A DNA stretch of 64,000 nucleotides from Candidatus Poribacteria bacterium (GCA_028820655.1 JAPPIK010000024.1:203541-267540); one strand, 5' to 3'; positions 28,219 to 37,763 are shown, counted from the stretch's first letter. Translations and numbers: made by a program. Notes: a model not told the origin generated them from the sequence alone.

Positions 28219-29127
28219 GCCGTGCGAATGTATTATGAACTTGGAATTTTGGTAGTGGGAGTTAGACGACAGGGAGAGGAATCGAAAGTAGCGCCAGCCT
28301 CGAGAGCGCCGATTAAAGTTTGGGAGTGCGTCCTCTCAGCAGGCCAGTTTGTAGAGAAAGCGAGTACAGCTTGGCACCATTGAAATAACAGTTAACAGGA
28401 TTCGATTGTAGGACACTCTGATATGCGTTCCCTACTTTGCATTTGAATTGTATTTATTGTTCGTTCTTGATTAGGAATATGGATTTTCGAGATAGTAATG
28501 GTAATGGAAAGTTCTTGGCTGCCTTCTTTGCGATAGACTCACTTCATCACAAAGTATAGACGTCCTGCGATTGGACGGATCACTGCAAACGCCTCTGCAC
28601 TGCAAGGAAAATCTTCAATTTGTTGATTGAAGATCTCCCCTTTGTACCACGCCCGTGCCGCCCACCGCCCCTTGCCCTTTGATCTATCCACGTTTTACTT
28701 TCTCAGGGAGATTCTGCCGGTAAAGTGTGGTCGGTGTGCGTCGCAAGACTTTTATAGTCAACTAAACCTAGCATAAGTCATTTGAACCTAAACAAACCGT
28801 GTGTAGAGGCGGGATTTGTTGCTCGCGTTGTGTCGAGCCGAATCCTGTTCGCGAACGGATTTTGCGTCCGGCAGGTCGCTCCTACCCAAGGAGATTCTTC
28901 TGGAATAGTAGTGTTCATTCTTATTTTCAAATGTAGCCGAAAGTTCGGTTGCCAACCGCACCCACGTGACCGGATTAATACCGCTTTTATTTGGAAACCG
29001 AACTCTCTGCGGCGATCAAACAACCCTTGGTTTTACTATTGAGGAAAGTTAAAACACTCTTAACTCTCCACCAGCCACTGTTTTTTACTGGCCACTAACC
29101 ACTGATCACTGGCCACTGTTTTTAGAT
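28219..29127. other. 909-bp gene-free interval
   Basis: No ORF with coding character. An 86-codon frame at 28782-29042 lacks a ribosome site. Contents: a partial GGAGCGACCTGCC repeat near 28863-28885 and a low-complexity tract of ccactg/ggccactaacc words at 29065-29120, just before the next gene. Confidence 0.55.
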
Positions 29128-31062
29128 ATGTCTGACGAATTCAATCAACAACAGAAAAACCCCGGTCTGACACCTCGGTTGTTGATCATCACGCTCATTT
29201 TGGTTCCCATTAACTGCTATTTTCTGTTGCAGATGGAACTGGTGCGTTATACCTTTCCAACCTGGATAGTGCCGCTGTCCAACGTCATCTTCATCTTGAC
29301 GGCGGTGATGGTTATTAATTCTCTGGTTCGCTTGCTTCTCCCGGGCATCGCGCTCCGACACGGCGAACTTTTGGTGCTTTACGTGATGTTGAGCATTACG
29401 ACGACGTTGTCTGCCGGGGATATCCTGCAAGCCATACTGTCAATCTTGGGATACGCCTTTTGGTTTGCCACGCCCGAAAACGAGTTCCAAGAACTGTTTA
29501 TCCGGCATATTCCGCGTTGGCTCACCGTCTCGGACGAGGCGGCTTTGCGCGATTTCTACGATGGTGAATCCACCCTTTATCTGGAACATCATCTGAAGGT
29601 GTGGACGCCGGTGGTGCTTGCGTGGCTGCTGGTTTTTCTGGTGTTGGCGTTCAATTTCCTGTGCGTGAACACCATCCTGCGGCGGCAATGGACGGAGCAC
29701 GAACGGTTAACCTACCCAATCGCGCAACTGGCTCTGGAAATGACGAAGCCCACAGGCGGGTTTTTCCGAAATAGGCGAATGTGGATAGGTTTCGGCATTG
29801 CCGCGGGCATCGGTCTGCTTAACGGGCTGCATACGCACTTCCCGCAGGTTCCGTTTGTCCCGGTGAAACGCACCTACTACACCGTCACCGAAGGGCCCTT
29901 GAGTTTCTTCGCGGACGGCGGCGATCTGATTCGCCTCTCGCTCTATCCCTACGCAGTCGGCATCCTGTTCCTGATGCCTCTGGATATGCTTATTTCCACC
30001 ACGTTCTTTTGCGGCTTATACCGGGTTCAGCTTACCGTGGGCGACATCATGGGGTGGGATACGCTTCCCAGATTCCCGTTCCATGGCGAGCAGATTCTCG
30101 GCGGTTTCCTGGGGCTTTGCGTCTTCGTTTTTTGGACCGGGAAGGGGCACTTTATACGTGTGATAAAGCGTGCGCTGGGCTGGCGAATTGATCTCCGGGA
30201 TTCGGAGGAGCCGCTTCCGTATCGCGCCGCGGTGTGGGGTCTGGTGATCGGGCTGGTTGTGCTCACTTTCCTGCTCAGAAGGGCGGGCATGACGTTCTGG
30301 GTGGCTGCCACATTCGGGCTGCTCTTCCTGATTGCGCCAACCGTGATGACCCGGCTTCGCGCGGAGGCGGGGGTGTTCGCCTGCTATGGGTATGCGCCTC
30401 GCGCGATGCTCAGTCAATGGCTGGGCACTCGACGACTTGGACCCCAAAACCTAACATCGCTGACCGTGTGTTTCTTCAACAGCGAGTACCGCCCGCAGCA
30501 GATGCCACACCAGCTTGAAGGGTTCAAAATTTCGGACCAAGCCAATCTCTCCCATCGAAAGATGTTTGCCGCGATACTCATTGCCACCGGGCTGGGCGTG
30601 CTTGTCTCTTTTTGGATTCAACTCCATTTATACTATGACCATGGGGCGGCTTCGGGCTATTTCGGCCCGTGGGCACTGGGGCACGGAAGGCGGTGGTACG
30701 GTTGGCTGAAGGATTGGATCTACTATCCCACCAACACCGATTGGTTGGGCGTGGTGTTTATGGGTGGCGGGTTCTCGGTGATGATGCTTCTCGCCTATTT
30801 GCGTTCAAGAGTTTTCTGGATGCCTTTGCACCCGTTGGGATTCTTGATTGCCGGCGGAGGAGAGTTGCCGGGCGATCTCTTGGTGCCGCTCATCGTGTGC
30901 ACGGTGGCGAAATGGCTTATCCTCAAAAACGGAGGAATACAGAGCTACCGCCGCGCGGTGCCGTTTTTCTTGGGGCTGGTGTTGGGCGACTTCCTTATGG
31001 GCAGTATCTGGAGCATCTTGAGCATCGTGCTGAATGTGGACACGTACCAGTTTTATCCGTGA
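29128..31062 (+). CDS. Multi-pass membrane protein, DUF6784/DUF6785-like
   Basis: A 644-residue integral membrane protein with about a dozen hydrophobic segments (LLIITLILVPINCYFLLQ, VVLAWLLVFLVLAFNFL and others) and a conserved-looking cytoplasmic stretch RRQWTEHERLTYPIAQLALE. From memory this resembles the large uncharacterised families DUF6784/DUF6785 of Planctomycetes and Poribacteria, which look transporter-like. I have not checked this. No clear ribosome site precedes the ATG; the low-complexity tract lies directly upstream. It stands alone on its strand. Substrate unknown. Confidence 0.75.
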   Translation: MSDEFNQQQKNPGLTPRLLIITLILVPINCYFLLQMELVRYTFPTWIVPLSNVIFILTAVMVINSLVRLLLPGIALRHGELLVLYVMLSITTTLSAGDILQAILSILGYAFWFATPENEFQELFIRHIPRWLTVSDEAALRDFYDGESTLYLEHHLKVWTPVVLAWLLVFLVLAFNFLCVNTILRRQWTEHERLTYPIAQLALEMTKPTGGFFRNRRMWIGFGIAAGIGLLNGLHTHFPQVPFVPVKRTYYTVTEGPLSFFADGGDLIRLSLYPYAVGILFLMPLDMLISTTFFCGLYRVQLTVGDIMGWDTLPRFPFHGEQILGGFLGLCVFVFWTGKGHFIRVIKRALGWRIDLRDSEEPLPYRAAVWGLVIGLVVLTFLLRRAGMTFWVAATFGLLFLIAPTVMTRLRAEAGVFACYGYAPRAMLSQWLGTRRLGPQNLTSLTVCFFNSEYRPQQMPHQLEGFKISDQANLSHRKMFAAILIATGLGVLVSFWIQLHLYYDHGAASGYFGPWALGHGRRWYGWLKDWIYYPTNTDWLGVVFMGGGFSVMMLLAYLRSRVFWMPLHPLGFLIAGGGELPGDLLVPLIVCTVAKWLILKNGGIQSYRRAVPFFLGLVLGDFLMGSIWSILSIVLNVDTYQFYP

Positions 31063-31105
31063 CGCGCGATTGCCGCCGCTTTTCAGGGATTATTATCGCA
31101 CAGGA

Positions 31106-31280
31106 TTTTCGATGGGATTCCTATCGCCTTACTTAACCAGTCAGTTGATCGCTCATTTTTTATTCGCTTAATCTCACCCCAAAAAAAGATGGTGGGCGGT
31201 GCCCACCCTACAACTGTTCATTCTTGCGATGCCCCTCCATCGACACTGGTGCGATCAGAGGCTGGTGCGCAATGCGCACC
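31106..31280. repeat. Repeat cluster: module plus palindromes
   Basis: Holds a degenerate 36-bp module (gggattcctatcgccttac...cagttgatc), the hairpin GGTGGGC-GGT-GCCCACC (31191-31207) and the palindrome GGTGCGCAATGCGCACC (31264-31280). The last is near-identical to those at 25873 and 40801 and likewise followed by ctaca. Confidence 0.75.
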
Positions 31281-31384
31281 CTACAATGGGATCAATACCG
31301 ATCCATAATCCATGAGTTACAAGAACCGGGGGTTCGCAGTAGAGCAGTTCATTTAACTTGAGTTAAACTCAAATCTTTCCGATT

Positions 31385-31792
31385 TCAATTATCACTTTTC
31401 TCGTGCGATGTAACGATGACGTATGCGAAAAGGATAATTATGAAAAGCACCGCGTACATATAGGCAAGTGCGCGTAAGGTTTCTATGATGGTTGCGTATG
31501 TTGCGGTCAACCATGCTACTCGATCGAAATCAAGGTACGGGGCAAATTCTTTGATTGTGTCATATTGGGACCATATATCGAGTTGTAGCTGGTGTGCTAT
31601 TGCACCTCGCGAAACTCCGACCAAGAGCGTGGCATATTTCACGTATTTGATAAACGCGCTGTTTATGCGAAATTTTTCCTGGAAGATGTCCCCAAAGATG
31701 GTAGAAATCAAGCGTACAAACACCATCATGACGGCAAAGGAAACGACTGCCGCTACGACGACCGAGACTATGAAATCCAGTCCAAAAAACAT
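31385..31792 (-). CDS. 135-residue membrane protein, paralog of upstream neighbour
   Basis: Small protein with hydrophobic N-terminal (FIVSVVVAAVVSFAVMMVFV) and C-terminal (LAYMYAVLFIIILFAYVIV) segments around an amphipathic middle with FIKYVKYATLLVGVSRGA. The next gene upstream has the same length, layout and a matching TRYVRFVTYLVGISHGV motif, so the two arose by duplication. A perfect AAGGAGG ribosome site lies five bases before the ATG, overlapping the neighbour's stop region (9-bp gap). Family unknown; they may form a hetero-oligomer. Confidence 0.75.
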   Translation of the reverse strand: MFFGLDFIVSVVVAAVVSFAVMMVFVRLISTIFGDIFQEKFRINSAFIKYVKYATLLVGVSRGAIAHQLQLDIWSQYDTIKEFAPYLDFDRVAWLTATYATIIETLRALAYMYAVLFIIILFAYVIVTSHEKSDN

Positions 31793-31801
31793 AGTTCCTC
31801 C

Positions 31802-32209
31802 TTATTCCAAAAGTTGCTGCTCACGCACTCTAACGATGATGTATGCAATCAAGCCGAGTACGAATAACGCCAAGTACATATAGGCTATCGCGATAAGGGG
31901 TTGTAAAATTACTGTCTGTATCGATGACATCCACATCCACCACTCTGGGTAATTGGAAACACGGTCAATGGAGATGCGTTCTAGGATGTGCGCCGCGAGT
32001 TCGGAAGATAAGGGATTTACGTTCACACCGTGTGAGATGCCAACCAGATAGGTCACAAATCTCACATATCTAGTAAACGCGCTGCTGGTTTCGTTCCGAA
32101 TGATGCGCCGCATGAGGTTGGATAGAGGCTTTTCGCACACGCTCGCAACGCAAAATGAGACCAATCCTGCCGAAATGAATGCGACTGCAAAACCCAGATC
32201 GAAAGACAT
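31802..32209 (-). CDS. 135-residue membrane protein, paralog of downstream neighbour
   Basis: Membrane protein of 135 residues (MSFDLGFAVAFISAGLVSF at the N-terminus, LIAIAYMYLALFVLGLIAYI near the C-terminus). The frame is open further upstream into the sialidase-like gene, but the GGAGG ribosome site five bases before this ATG, and the length match to its paralog, fix the start here. It lies 59 bp after the sialidase-like gene and is probably in the same operon. Function unknown. Confidence 0.75.
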   Translation of the reverse strand: MSFDLGFAVAFISAGLVSFCVASVCEKPLSNLMRRIIRNETSSAFTRYVRFVTYLVGISHGVNVNPLSSELAAHILERISIDRVSNYPEWWMWMSSIQTVILQPLIAIAYMYLALFVLGLIAYIIVRVREQQLLE

Positions 32210-32268
32210 ATATCCTCCGGTTGCGGCGGGTGGATGGCGGAGTGAGACTCGACAATCTGATGAGAAAT

Positions 32269-33549
32269 TTATCGCAGGTCGTTTTCCGCGATCAGATTTT
32301 GGATTCGGCTTTCCTGAATGGTGAGATGGAGAACACGTTGCCAGCGGTGAGGGACAAACAGATGTATCGCGCCGTCGCTGACGACGCAATCCATGTAGGA
32401 GCACTGGAAGTTTCGGAACGGTCTTGAGAAGGCTTCGCTCAAGGCGTTGGCAAACACAAAGCGCGGTTCGCTCCACGTGTGTCCGCCATCGATAGAGGTT
32501 GCCAGCCAGATTTCCGAACGGTCTTTCATGACCTCGGATTTCTCGGTATTGAGACCGGTATAGTTGAAATCGCTGTATCGGTTGTGGTGGAACGCGGCGA
32601 TGGTTTTGCCGTCGGACAGGTGACACAGCATCGGCGGCGCGTCGGGGTGCACGAGCGGTGTTGGCTGCGGGTGAGTCCAAGTTCTGCCGTCGTCCTCACT
32701 CCATAGCCCCCAGAGGTGACCTTCGCAAGTGCGGGTCATCAAGAAAACGCCCCCGTTTCCGAGGCAGATGGGACGCCCTTCGTCCATACGATTGAACTGG
32801 GGAACGCACCAGCCTCCGTGGCGTTTGTAGGGGCCGACGTTCCAGGTCTGTCCGCGGTCCTCGGAACGCAAAATGTATTGCCGCGTCATTAGGGGTTTAT
32901 AGGACCAATCGGCTTCGTGCGAGCCGAGCAGCCAAGTGCCGGCATCGGTTTCGCACATGCGCATGACGGACATCCCTCGGAAACCGGTATCATTAGTCGG
33001 GGCAATCAGCGTGAGGTCGGACCACGAGTTTCCGTGGTCCTCCGAATATCGAAAGCCGATCCGTGCGTTTTCGTGCAGCCCATTGGCTTGTTTCAAGCCG
33101 TTTATGCGTTCGTTGTCCCAGACGGGTTGCGTTCCGAAGGCATATATTCGGTTTGTGCCGCGGGGAGTGAGTGGGATAAACCCGTGCTGGTTGTAGTCGA
33201 TGTCGAAGGCGACATGAGGTCCCTGCCACGTCACGCCATCGTCGGATGATCGGTAGGCGAGCATGTCGTTGACCTTTTCGGACTTCCCGCCGTAGTGGCC
33301 GCCGTCGGGAAACATCAGAAGAAAATCCCCATTCGGCACGATCGCCGCCCGGCATTCATATAGGCCGCGTTGGGGATCGCGTGCACGGTGCACGATCTTC
33401 CCGTCGAGGTGTTCACTGGCAACAATGCCCAACCGCTTGCGCAGGACGATGCCCTTTGGCAATCGGGACACCGAGACGCTGCGTTTGTTAATCTCCGTGG
33501 TGCTATTAATTTGTTCGTAATTTGACGTGTCCATACCGATACAAGTCAT
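32269..33549 (-). CDS. Sialidase-like (BNR/Asp-box) protein
   Basis: A 426-residue protein with five Asp-box motifs of the S-x-D-x-G-x-T-W type: SSDDGVTW, SEDHGNSW, SEDRGQTW, SEDDGRTW and SIDGGHTW. These mark a six-bladed sialidase/neuraminidase-type propeller. There is no signal peptide, so it is likely cytoplasmic. The N-terminal ECRAAIVPNGDFLLMF region corresponds to the usual RIP-containing strand, but the classical FRIP motif is not clear, so enzymatic sialidase activity is uncertain; BNR-repeat proteins have varied roles. A second in-frame ATG lies 15 bp inside. It is first gene of a minus-strand set with two small membrane proteins. Confidence 0.75.
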   Translation of the reverse strand: MTCIGMDTSNYEQINSTTEINKRSVSVSRLPKGIVLRKRLGIVASEHLDGKIVHRARDPQRGLYECRAAIVPNGDFLLMFPDGGHYGGKSEKVNDMLAYRSSDDGVTWQGPHVAFDIDYNQHGFIPLTPRGTNRIYAFGTQPVWDNERINGLKQANGLHENARIGFRYSEDHGNSWSDLTLIAPTNDTGFRGMSVMRMCETDAGTWLLGSHEADWSYKPLMTRQYILRSEDRGQTWNVGPYKRHGGWCVPQFNRMDEGRPICLGNGGVFLMTRTCEGHLWGLWSEDDGRTWTHPQPTPLVHPDAPPMLCHLSDGKTIAAFHHNRYSDFNYTGLNTEKSEVMKDRSEIWLATSIDGGHTWSEPRFVFANALSEAFSRPFRNFQCSYMDCVVSDGAIHLFVPHRWQRVLHLTIQESRIQNLIAENDLR

Positions 33550-33590
33550 TTATAGTTACACATGCTCGTGGTTAATGCAATGGTTCTGTA

Positions 33591-33611
33591 CCACAATCTG
33601 TTAGATTGTGG
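33591..33611. repeat. CT-GTT-AG hairpin
   Basis: ccacaatct-gtt-agattgtgg, a perfect 9-bp stem. It keeps the CT-GTT-AG core of the hairpins at 12402 and 61481, but has two changed base pairs with both sides changed together. Confidence 0.8.
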
Positions 33612-33812
33612 GATGCGCAAACTAACAGTGGGACGTTCTATCGCACTCCTTATTCAGTCGCTTGTTTGCTATGAGGGTGCGCCCGGTTTTGGGGGTAAAT
33701 ACACATATCACCATCTTTCATTAAACTGCAATCCCAAAATGTATGAATGCTATGGTAAATGACGATGGTCGGCAATCATAAAACTGCGGATTCTCTCCGC
33801 TTTACAACGATA

Positions 33813-36458
33813 CTATTTCATTATTACCATCCGCTTCATCTGGCTGAAAGTCGGCGTGGACAGTTGGTAAAAATAGACGCCGCTCGAAGCCCTCTCTCCC
33901 CGATTGTTGCGGCCATCCCAATAGGCGGCGCGCCCTCGGCTGCGGTAGAAACCCGCCCGCTGGAATCCGAGCCGAAGCGTCCGAATCAATCGTCCGGTCG
34001 AGCCGTAAATTGAGAAGGTCACTCTACCTGCCTCAGAAAGCTGATACGGAATCCAGGTTTCGGGATTGAATGGATTGGGGTAGTTCTGCAGCAGCAGGCT
34101 TTGGTTCGGTCTACCGACCCCACGAAGAGTTACGGACAGCAAGGCGTTTTTAATGTCGTCGGGGGCTACCGTAAATCTGAATCGCTCCGAGGCAACCTCC
34201 CCGGTCGGATCGGAGACGGTAACCTCTAGCGTGTCGCCAACCTGCACCACGTTGCGGCGCGCAAGGTCCGTGGTCGCCGCGGCAAAGTAACCGCTCCTCA
34301 CACGGTCTTTCATGACGGTATTGGTACGCAGGTTTCGCACGCTGACGAGATAGCCGTCAAAGTTCCGATCACCTTCCAATCGACCACTGAGAACGAACGC
34401 CCAAGCATCGTTATGCGATGTCTGACCCGGCGCGGAAGCCGAATGATTTGTCCAAGCTGTACCGACGAAAATGGCAAAACTTGGAAAGGGCACGTTTACG
34501 ATGTAACCGGAGGCGCCGTCAATCGGGAATCCGTCATCGGGCGCGTCCGGGGTCCAACCAACGAATTTCTGGCCTACATCACCTAACGTAATTACTATCG
34601 TCGCTCCCACCAGTTTCGATAAATAACGCGCGTTAATTGGTTGAAGCGGTTTTAAGGGCACCGAGAGCATATTCAAGCCTTCGGAGAGGTTAGCGAAGTA
34701 GATACCGGGGAAATTCTGCGCACGCTCACTGAGAGCAGGTCTGGCAATGAAACCGAGTCTGCGGCCGTCCATCGTGTCATAGTAGCCGACTATACCTCCC
34801 TTGGTGTCAATATCGCGCGCTACGGTGGTGATGCTGCCGGGGGCTCGCAACTCCGTCGGTTCGCCGTTTGGTCTGAGGACATAGGAGCGTTCAATATCGT
34901 CAACCATTTTTGCTCGGAACACGATAACTCCGGCATCACTGATCGCGTTCACGAAAAGATATTCCAGATTCGATATGCTGCCGGGGACATCGAACGTGGT
35001 ATAGTTGCCATCGGCAGTGCGCATGTAACCGTGATAGACTCCGTCCGCATCCACGTAACTGCCAACCAGGGTGCCCGCGACGTTCATGTCGTCGGCGTAG
35101 GTTATCACTGCCCCAGGCACATCGAATTGCTCGTCTCCCACGAATCCGTGGATGGCACCGGCGTCGTCAAATACGTCACCGATCAGTTGACCCGCCGCAC
35201 TCACGCCGAAGATTTCCGTTTCGGCTGCTCCGGGAAAATCGAACTGCGTCAATTCGCCGTTTTGCACGACCACACCGTGGGAGACCTCGTTCATGTCTTG
35301 ATAGAAACCCACGGTCTGTCCAGCATTATTGAGGCCATAGAAACCTATGGAAATCGAATCGGTCACATCATAAGTGGAGAACTCGCCGTCGATCAACGTG
35401 AACCCAACAGCTTTCTCCTCAGCAGAGCCGCGAGTGTTGCCCGCAAAGTGCCCATAGTCGTTCGTAGATGTCAGTTCCAGAAAGTCAACGCCGGGGACCT
35501 TTATTGTCTCGAATACGTAACCCATGGTCGCGGGTTTGGCGATAAATCCGCGTCTTTCCCCGTCTAACGTATCATAGTAGCCGGCAACTTGCCCCTTTGC
35601 GTTGACATCGCGCCCGACGGTTCTGATGCTTCGCGGCACTCGCAACTCCATCGGCTCGCCCCCCGGCGGAATCACATAAGAACGATCAAAATCGTCAATT
35701 TCTTTCGCGCTGAACACGATGACACCAGCATCGTTGATGGCGCTCACGTAGAGGTACTCTAGCAGGGACCGGGTGCCGGGGTATTCCAACTCCGTAAAGC
35801 TACCGTCAGCGCCGCGTTTGTAGCCGTGAGGTATTCCATCGGCATCTAAGTAACTCCCAACGGACACTCCAGCGGAGTTAATGTGGTCGGCGTACGTCCC
35901 CGCGGCATCGGGGAAGTCTATCTGCACATCGCCCACAAACCCGTGAATGACGCCGGAGGCGTCAGCAAAGTTGCCGGCAAGTTGCCCAATTTCGCTAATT
36001 CCAAAGATATAGGTTTCCGATGCGCCAGGGAAATCGAATTGAGTCATCTCGCCATCACCCGCGATTAAGCCGTGAGAAACCTCGTCCGATCCCTCGTAGA
36101 ATCCGATAGCTTGACCTCTATTGTTGAGCCCATACAGATAGGTATTTTGTGAGTCGGGGAAATCGTACCTCAAGAAAACGCCGTCAATCAGTGTGAAGCC
36201 GATGGTCTTCTCCCCATCGGGACCGCGCGTGCTACCGGCATAGTGCCCGAGGTCATTGGCAGCGGTCACTTCCAGATACTCAACGCCGGGTACCTCAATT
36301 GTCTCGAAGAAATAGTCCACAATGGGTTCGGACGGTTCGGGGAGGGTTACCCGTATCGAATACTCTTGCAAATACGAAACTTGAGGTAGAGTCGTCACCA
36401 TCACTAAAGCAAGAACAACAAAGATGGGCGCTGTGAATTGAACCGTTTTCGTTTTCAT
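33813..36458 (-). CDS. Secreted HAF-repeat protein with C-terminal sorting domain
   Basis: An 881-residue exported protein. A signal (APIFVVLALVMVTTLPQVS) is followed by two long homologous halves of HAF-type repeats (FETIEVPGVEYLE, GISEIGQLAGNFAD, DADGIPHGY; then FETIKVPGVDFLE, GVSAAGQLIGDVFD, DADGVYHGY). A middle beta region follows, then the LLQNYPNPFNPETWIPYQL module typical of this genome's surface proteins. The frame is open upstream to 36647, but a TTGAGA-17-TATAAT promoter lies inside that extension and the signal peptide begins at 36458, so I use the inner ATG (AAGGAA upstream). HAF repeats are predicted extracellular propeller-like units of unknown role. Confidence 0.8.
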   Translation of the reverse strand: MKTKTVQFTAPIFVVLALVMVTTLPQVSYLQEYSIRVTLPEPSEPIVDYFFETIEVPGVEYLEVTAANDLGHYAGSTRGPDGEKTIGFTLIDGVFLRYDFPDSQNTYLYGLNNRGQAIGFYEGSDEVSHGLIAGDGEMTQFDFPGASETYIFGISEIGQLAGNFADASGVIHGFVGDVQIDFPDAAGTYADHINSAGVSVGSYLDADGIPHGYKRGADGSFTELEYPGTRSLLEYLYVSAINDAGVIVFSAKEIDDFDRSYVIPPGGEPMELRVPRSIRTVGRDVNAKGQVAGYYDTLDGERRGFIAKPATMGYVFETIKVPGVDFLELTSTNDYGHFAGNTRGSAEEKAVGFTLIDGEFSTYDVTDSISIGFYGLNNAGQTVGFYQDMNEVSHGVVVQNGELTQFDFPGAAETEIFGVSAAGQLIGDVFDDAGAIHGFVGDEQFDVPGAVITYADDMNVAGTLVGSYVDADGVYHGYMRTADGNYTTFDVPGSISNLEYLFVNAISDAGVIVFRAKMVDDIERSYVLRPNGEPTELRAPGSITTVARDIDTKGGIVGYYDTMDGRRLGFIARPALSERAQNFPGIYFANLSEGLNMLSVPLKPLQPINARYLSKLVGATIVITLGDVGQKFVGWTPDAPDDGFPIDGASGYIVNVPFPSFAIFVGTAWTNHSASAPGQTSHNDAWAFVLSGRLEGDRNFDGYLVSVRNLRTNTVMKDRVRSGYFAAATTDLARRNVVQVGDTLEVTVSDPTGEVASERFRFTVAPDDIKNALLSVTLRGVGRPNQSLLLQNYPNPFNPETWIPYQLSEAGRVTFSIYGSTGRLIRTLRLGFQRAGFYRSRGRAAYWDGRNNRGERASSGVYFYQLSTPTFSQMKRMVIMK

Positions 36459-36612
36459 GGAGCTCTGTTTCCTTGATTGTCTCGTTGACCCAATGGATAT
36501 CTTGTGGCGCGTTCCTCGAACGTCACTGGGACAAGGGTGAATACCGGTGAAATGGGTGCCTACGGCGAGTCTTGAATTTTCGCGCAGATGGCGCTTGAGA
36601 TTTGCATGTGGC

Positions 36613-36641
36613 ATTATAGCACAAGACAATCGACTTCTCAA
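36613..36641 (-). promoter_or_regulatory. Sigma-70-like promoter for the HAF-repeat gene
   Basis: On the minus strand: TTGAGA, 17 bp, TATAAT, giving an expected start near 36606 and a leader of about 150 nt. It supports the inner start codon of that gene. Confidence 0.55.
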
Positions 36642-36702
36642 TTTCAAATCCAGCCTTTACAAGGGTATGACGAACCAACACGTTCACTGCGGTTAAATCA
36701 CG

Positions 36703-36731
36703 TTGAAAAAGACACGCAAATGTGATATAGT
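36703..36731 (+). promoter_or_regulatory. Sigma-70-like promoter for the coiled-coil gene
   Basis: TTGAAA, 17 bp, TATAGT, with expected start near 36738 and the ATG 60 nt further on. It diverges from the minus-strand promoter 60 bp away, so the two genes may share control. Confidence 0.5.
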
Positions 36732-36797
36732 TGCAAAAGTGTAGTTGGATTTTTGCATATTCCGATGGTGTAGCGTAACCGAAGGAGATACCGATTC

Positions 36798-37424
36798 ATG
36801 GAAGAATTACTCAATGGGTTCAAACTATGGGGTCCATTTGCTGTCTTCTTCGTTGCGATGGTGGTGTTTGGCTGGCGAATTTTGAATCGGAGAGAAGACA
36901 AACTTGAAGCCCGCCATAAAGCACTGCTCAGTCAGGTACGGGAGGACTCGCAAAGGAGAGATGATAAGCTCGAAACGCTCATTAAAGACTCAAACAACCA
37001 ACTCCGAGAGGAGATGCGAGAGAGAGATGATAAGCTCGGAGCGTTCATTAAAGACTCAATCGACCAACTCCGAGAGGAGATGCGAGAGAGAGATGATAAG
37101 CTCGAAACGCTCATTAAAGACTCAAACAGCCAACTCCGAGAGGAGATGCGGGAAAGGTGTGACCAACTTGAGGCGCGAATGAACGAAGGTTTTAAGATTC
37201 TCAGGGAATCAATCGACCAACTCCGAGAGGATATTCGACAGACAAACACTCGGTTAGATGCCACTGCCCAAACGTTGGGTGCGGAGATAAGCACACTCAC
37301 CGAAAAGATTGAAGCGAACTCTCACGACCTCAGAATAGAACTCGCACGGATGAATCAGAATCACGTAAATCATTTGGAACATCATGAAGAATTTCGCCAG
37401 CGCTCCGAGCAGAAGCAAGAGTAG
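36798..37424 (+). CDS. Membrane-anchored coiled-coil protein
   Basis: A 208-residue protein with one N-terminal transmembrane helix (WGPFAVFFVAMVVFGWRIL), then a highly charged helix. The helix includes three 22-residue repeats (LREEMRERDDKLETLIKDS) and a tail with RLDATAQTLGAEISTLTEKI. This looks like a long parallel coiled coil projecting from the membrane. AGGAG lies ten bases before the ATG. The repeats are also repeats at DNA level (66 bp) and so may vary in number between strains. Function unknown. Confidence 0.8.
   Translation: MEELLNGFKLWGPFAVFFVAMVVFGWRILNRREDKLEARHKALLSQVREDSQRRDDKLETLIKDSNNQLREEMRERDDKLGAFIKDSIDQLREEMRERDDKLETLIKDSNSQLREEMRERCDQLEARMNEGFKILRESIDQLREDIRQTNTRLDATAQTLGAEISTLTEKIEANSHDLRIELARMNQNHVNHLEHHEEFRQRSEQKQE
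36961..37158 (+). repeat. Three 66-bp in-frame tandem repeats
   Basis: atgataagctcg recurs at 36961, 37027 and 37093. The copies are nearly identical and encode the 22-residue coiled-coil unit, so length changes by slippage would stay in frame. Confidence 0.9.
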
Positions 37425-37763
37425 AGTACCAAAGGTTGTAAAATTACTTCTATTTTAAAGCCTGTTTGAAAAACCAGCCCATCTTTCTTAATTCCATCTT
37501 CCCCGGTTCTTCCAATTTTCCCTCCTTCCCTGTTCGTATTGGTCGTAGACGGCGCAACCCACCTACACCACTTTCATAAGAAACAACCACCACCGCATAA
37601 CACCTTTCGTACTTGACATGAATTTTGCCACGTGATACTTGTATATTGCTGCTTTTGAGCTATTTCTAGTCATCAGGTGGTGTTTATGTTTTAGTCCAAC
37701 GCTTGTTCGCGAACTTGGTCAGAGGTTTTTAGTAGGAAAACATTAGAGAAGAGGTAGCAAAGT
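37425..37763. other. Intergenic region
   Basis: Contains a single AAAGCCTGTTTGAAAAA sequence (about 37457), matching the end of the MITE-like element at 25707, with no second end. TTGACA at 37613 has a weak gatact 15 bp further on and a better tatatt 23 bp on; neither is a standard promoter. Otherwise nothing clear. Confidence 0.45.

Noticed and set aside
31802-32680. 292-codon frame for the upstream 135-residue membrane protein
   Set aside because: The extra N-terminus overlaps the sialidase-like gene and is Arg/Pro-rich; the inner ATG has a strong ribosome site and matches the paralog's length.
35867-35879. actccagcggagt hairpin inside the HAF-repeat gene
   Set aside because: Matches the array hairpin core but only over 13 bp and encodes ordinary residues of the repeat; likely chance.
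37613-37647. Promoter for the gamma-glutamyltransferase gene
   Set aside because: TTGACA is followed by possible -10 sites at 15 and 23 bp; neither spacing is convincing.
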